From assembly GCA_026770615.1 (NCBI GenBank), contig MU631393.1, forward strand, positions 25,239 to 41,000: a stretch of DNA of 15,762 nucleotides. The letters run 5' to 3'. The translations under genes were made by a program, and so were the position numbers. Of this stretch, positions 13,238 to 15,762 are shown piece by piece (the first letter of the stretch is position 1; the number at the start of each line of letters is the position of its first letter). The notes beneath the pieces are model-generated. The model made no database searches and was not told the DNA's origin. It saw nothing but the letters and a program-made list of their open reading frames with translations. The DNA is from Pavlovales sp. CCMP2436 (taxonomy: Eukaryota > Haptophyta > Pavlovophyceae > Pavlovales).

Positions 13238-15762
13238 CTACTCGTCGTCGACGCGGGCGAAGCCGTACCAATTCTTGGTGCGTGCGCGGCCCTCCATCAT
13301 CCGGGGCAAGCAGTCGAGCCCGCCGTTGAAGCGCTGCGACAAAAACCACCCGAAGCTTAACGAGTTCTTCCATTGCAGCTCGCCTGTGCCCGCAGCCATC
13401 TTCATCTCGTTAAACATCTCCTTAGCGGTCCGGCCCTCTTGGGCAGCTGAAGCATCCACCCTCCAGTACGCGTCGAATGCACCCGCAGGCGTGCTCGAGG
13501 AGCACTGTGCGCTGTACTCCTTTTTACCGTCGTAGCGGGCGTCGAGCTGCGCGTACTGCCCCTTGCGCTTGCGGTAGTGCGCGTACAAAGCTGCGACGAG
13601 TGCTGCAAGGTAGCGCGGGTCGGTGTCGAAAAGCCCTTGCATGTACTGCTCATCCTCGAATGCCGCGTAAACTTTGACATGCGCCTTCTGGCCGTACGCA
13701 GCCTTAGCTTGCTCGGCCGAGCGCACGAATTTGGACGGCATGCGCACGGCGATAATCCTGTCGGAGAGCGCCTCGTCAAACGGCTTGAAGTCGAGGCGGC
13801 TGTTCGTCAGCAGCACAACGAGCCCGCAGAAATTGGTTTCGATCTCGTGGCCGTACTTTTTCGAGCAGCAGATCGAGACACCGTTGCCTCCACTCAGGTC
13901 TTTGTAGGCGTTGCCGTCCAGGACGCCATCGACCTCCTCAGTGACGACGATCGCGGCCCCCTTTGCGCGCTCCCACGACTCGTTGTTGCCGCTGAGCCCC
14001 CGCCCACCTACGGCGAGTGCCTCCGCCTTGACGACGAGTGCCGGGGCGGCCTTCCGCAGTAGCGAGAAGAAAAGCGATTTGCCCTCGGCACCGGCGCCAT
14101 TCAGCACGATGAACTCGCGGCGCTTATGCTTGCGCTCAAAGAATGCAGCACAGACGCGGTCGAGCACGGTGTCGCGAATGGGCCCAAGGATGGTCTCGAT
14201 CAAAGAGCCTACGTCCTTTGCGATGCACTGCAGCACGGTCTCGCCCGCGCCAGGCGGGTCGAAGCACTTGCGTAGCTGCACATGGCTCGTGTTGATCGAG
14301 TAGGTCGGCGGCATCCATTTGCGCTCCTGGTCGCACATGTAGTGCCCGGCCCAATGTAGAAGCTCTTGGTATTCGTGCGGTTCAGGGATCGGCCATTGCA
14401 GCACCGCGCTGCTCCAGATGCGCTGCTCGGGCGAGATGGCCGCGCGCGAGCCCGACTCGAGGTTGAGCATCTGCCCGTGTGAGAAGGGCATCGAGTGCGG
14501 GCAGTAGTTCATCATGTAACCGCTGGCGAAGACCGTCCCCGGCACCGTCGAGGACGCATCCTTGGTGGCAAAGTCGGCAAGCTCGTCATAGAGCCGTGTA
14601 CTCCTGGGGTCGATGCCGAGCTTGCCTTCGATGGCCTTGGCGTACTCCTTGAAGGCGTACCTGTCCTTGCTCCATGTACCGTCGGTCATGTCGCGCACCA
14701 CGAGGACGCGCTCCTCGTCCGAAGGAGAGACGACAATCCACGGCTTGTCGTATTTCTGTGCGATCAGTGCGACAATAGCCGCGGGTTTTGTCGGGCGCGG
14801 GTGCTCGTCGTCCGCGAAGAGCGCGTCTGCTGCCATGGCTGCTTCCACGGTGTAGCAGCAGTCGCCAGTCGCAGGGTCGAGCGGCGGCTCAAACCGCTTG
14901 ACGCGCGCCACGAGCCCCAGGCCGAGCGTGTGCTTGACCGCCGCACTGGCCTCGATGGCGATCGCATTGAGGTCCAGCGGACGCATGTCGATGTCGTGCT
15001 TGAGCTGGTGCGTGTCGTCGTAGATGCGGCCGACGCAGAGCGAGCCCGCGCACTCAAAGGTCTCGACTACCACGGAGAGCGCGCAATCCTCAAGCGTGTC
15101 CACGGCTACACGGCGCACTTCTTCTATGGAGGCGCACTCGCCGAGGACCGCGCGGATCGGCGCGGAGAGCTCGCTCGCAAAGAGGGCACGGTCGATCGAG
15201 CGCATCTCCGAGCGCAGCGCGTGCATATTGCTGTGCCACTTGTCCATCTCCTGCGAGTAGCCGTTCATCACCTTTGAGATCATATCCTTGTGGCAGCAGG
15301 CGAGCTTGAGCCAGGCGTCACGGTCGTGCACGATTGCCTCGAGCTCAGGCGCCTCGATGCCCACGACCTGGGAGAGTGCCAAGCAGATCGTCGGCGCGCA
15401 CCGTTCGAAGTCAACGTCCTCAGCGGCCTCGTGGCAGAGCAGCGCGCGCAGTCCTCTCGGCGTGTGCTGTACCGAGGCGCCCGTTGCATAGAAGCGCCCG
15501 AGGCCGCGTTTGCGGTACCCGTGCGCGTAGTAGAAGCCGTTCGCGTCCCGCTCGGCACTCGACAGCATCTCGAGCAAGTGGAGGACGGGCGGCTTCTGCT
15601 TACGCGCGGCCTTCAGTATCTTGCGCAGCGCGAGTACGTCGACGTACTCGCGCTGCGTCTCGTTAGCAGGCGGCCTGTGCGTCTGCAGCGCGCGCATGAT
15701 CTTGGCGCGGTCGTGTCCGCCATCAGTACGGACGCGCGCGTTCTTCTCCAATGCGTCGGAGG
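13238..15762 (-). CDS. Fusion of TV-Pol-like polymerase domain and SF3 helicase (Polinton-like virus type), 5' end open
   Basis: Reads leftward from the edge; the frame is open to 15762 with no ATG until 15697, so the start is there (819 residues) or outside. Numbering from codon 15751-15749: residues 75-125 hold YAHGYRKRGLGRFYATGASVQ and DVDFERCAPT (Asp112 and Asp114, motif A of the TV-Pol palm), KDMISKVMNGYS at 155-166 (motif B) and GRIYDDTHQL at 241-250 (motif C position). Then a connector, and the SF3 ATPase: GAGAEGKS with Lys558/Ser559, TEEVDG at 604-609, LLTN650 (motif C) and SDR665. The C-terminal AGAFDAYWRVD region and GFARVDDE are shared with the paralog. Role: synthesis plus unwinding in replication of a DNA virus or self-replicating element. 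The helicase part is certain; the polymerase assignment rests on three short motifs. Confidence 0.8.
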   Translation of the reverse strand, partial: SDALEKNARVRTDGGHDRAKIMRALQTHRPPANETQREYVDVLALRKILKAARKQKPPVLHLLEMLSSAERDANGFYYAHGYRKRGLGRFYATGASVQHTPRGLRALLCHEAAEDVDFERCAPTICLALSQVVGIEAPELEAIVHDRDAWLKLACCHKDMISKVMNGYSQEMDKWHSNMHALRSEMRSIDRALFASELSAPIRAVLGECASIEEVRRVAVDTLEDCALSVVVETFECAGSLCVGRIYDDTHQLKHDIDMRPLDLNAIAIEASAAVKHTLGLGLVARVKRFEPPLDPATGDCCYTVEAAMAADALFADDEHPRPTKPAAIVALIAQKYDKPWIVVSPSDEERVLVVRDMTDGTWSKDRYAFKEYAKAIEGKLGIDPRSTRLYDELADFATKDASSTVPGTVFASGYMMNYCPHSMPFSHGQMLNLESGSRAAISPEQRIWSSAVLQWPIPEPHEYQELLHWAGHYMCDQERKWMPPTYSINTSHVQLRKCFDPPGAGETVLQCIAKDVGSLIETILGPIRDTVLDRVCAAFFERKHKRREFIVLNGAGAEGKSLFFSLLRKAAPALVVKAEALAVGGRGLSGNNESWERAKGAAIVVTEEVDGVLDGNAYKDLSGGNGVSICCSKKYGHEIETNFCGLVVLLTNSRLDFKPFDEALSDRIIAVRMPSKFVRSAEQAKAAYGQKAHVKVYAAFEDEQYMQGLFDTDPRYLAALVAALYAHYRKRKGQYAQLDARYDGKKEYSAQCSSSTPAGAFDAYWRVDASAAQEGRTAKEMFNEMKMAAGTGELQWKNSLSFGWFLSQRFNGGLDCLPRMMEGRARTKNWYGFARVDDE

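Overview
The window looks like nuclear DNA of a GC-rich unicellular alga or similar protist (haptophyte, pelagophyte or dinoflagellate-like; I cannot decide which). Reasons: a membrane-anchored TIR-like/leucine-rich-repeat (LRR) protein of a type expanded in such algae, a caspase-fold protease preceded by a perfect four-unit heat-shock element, TATA boxes with short leaders, many foldback and interspersed repeats, and virus-type replication genes embedded among them. There are no bacterial operons, tRNA or rRNA genes, and no CRISPR.

Layout. 1-3222 is gene-poor and repeat-rich. Two ordered copies of one repeat (849-1516 and 1599-3222) lie in tandem. The second copy carries a 965-bp insertion (1765-2729) with a 9-bp target duplication and a short tandem 3' tail, plus a ~169-bp insertion ending in a TA run. 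3341-4402 holds a TATA box, the N-terminal piece of an alpha/beta hydrolase cut before its nucleophile, an unidentified fragment on the other strand, and a stray duplicate of an LRR-gene 3' end. 4480-6169 (minus) is a TIR-like/pentapeptide/LRR protein with a myristoylation-type N-terminus and two frameshifts. 6381-7464 is mostly repeats with one small possible zinc-finger ORF. 7465-8204 (minus) is a caspase-like peptidase with both catalytic residues and one frameshift. 8639-9787 contains two foldback elements around a 57-residue membrane protein.

9805-15762 looks virus-derived. At the right edge is an SF3 helicase whose N-terminal part resembles the TV-Pol polymerase of Polinton-like viruses and related elements. 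A second helicase copy (9966-11723) has lost that N-terminal part and has a leucine in place of the Walker A serine. Between them lie a two-helix membrane protein resembling small membrane proteins of algal giant viruses, a helical/Pro-Glu-repeat ORF split by an in-frame amber codon, and a small basic ORF. No capsid, packaging ATPase, protease or integrase is visible, so this is a replication module or decayed endogenous element rather than a whole virus.

The host-like genes (LRR, caspase, hydrolase) are all broken, while a >2.5-kb helicase frame is intact. The breaks are therefore more likely real decay, recoding or unmodelled introns than general sequencing error. All family assignments are from reading motifs, not from a search.
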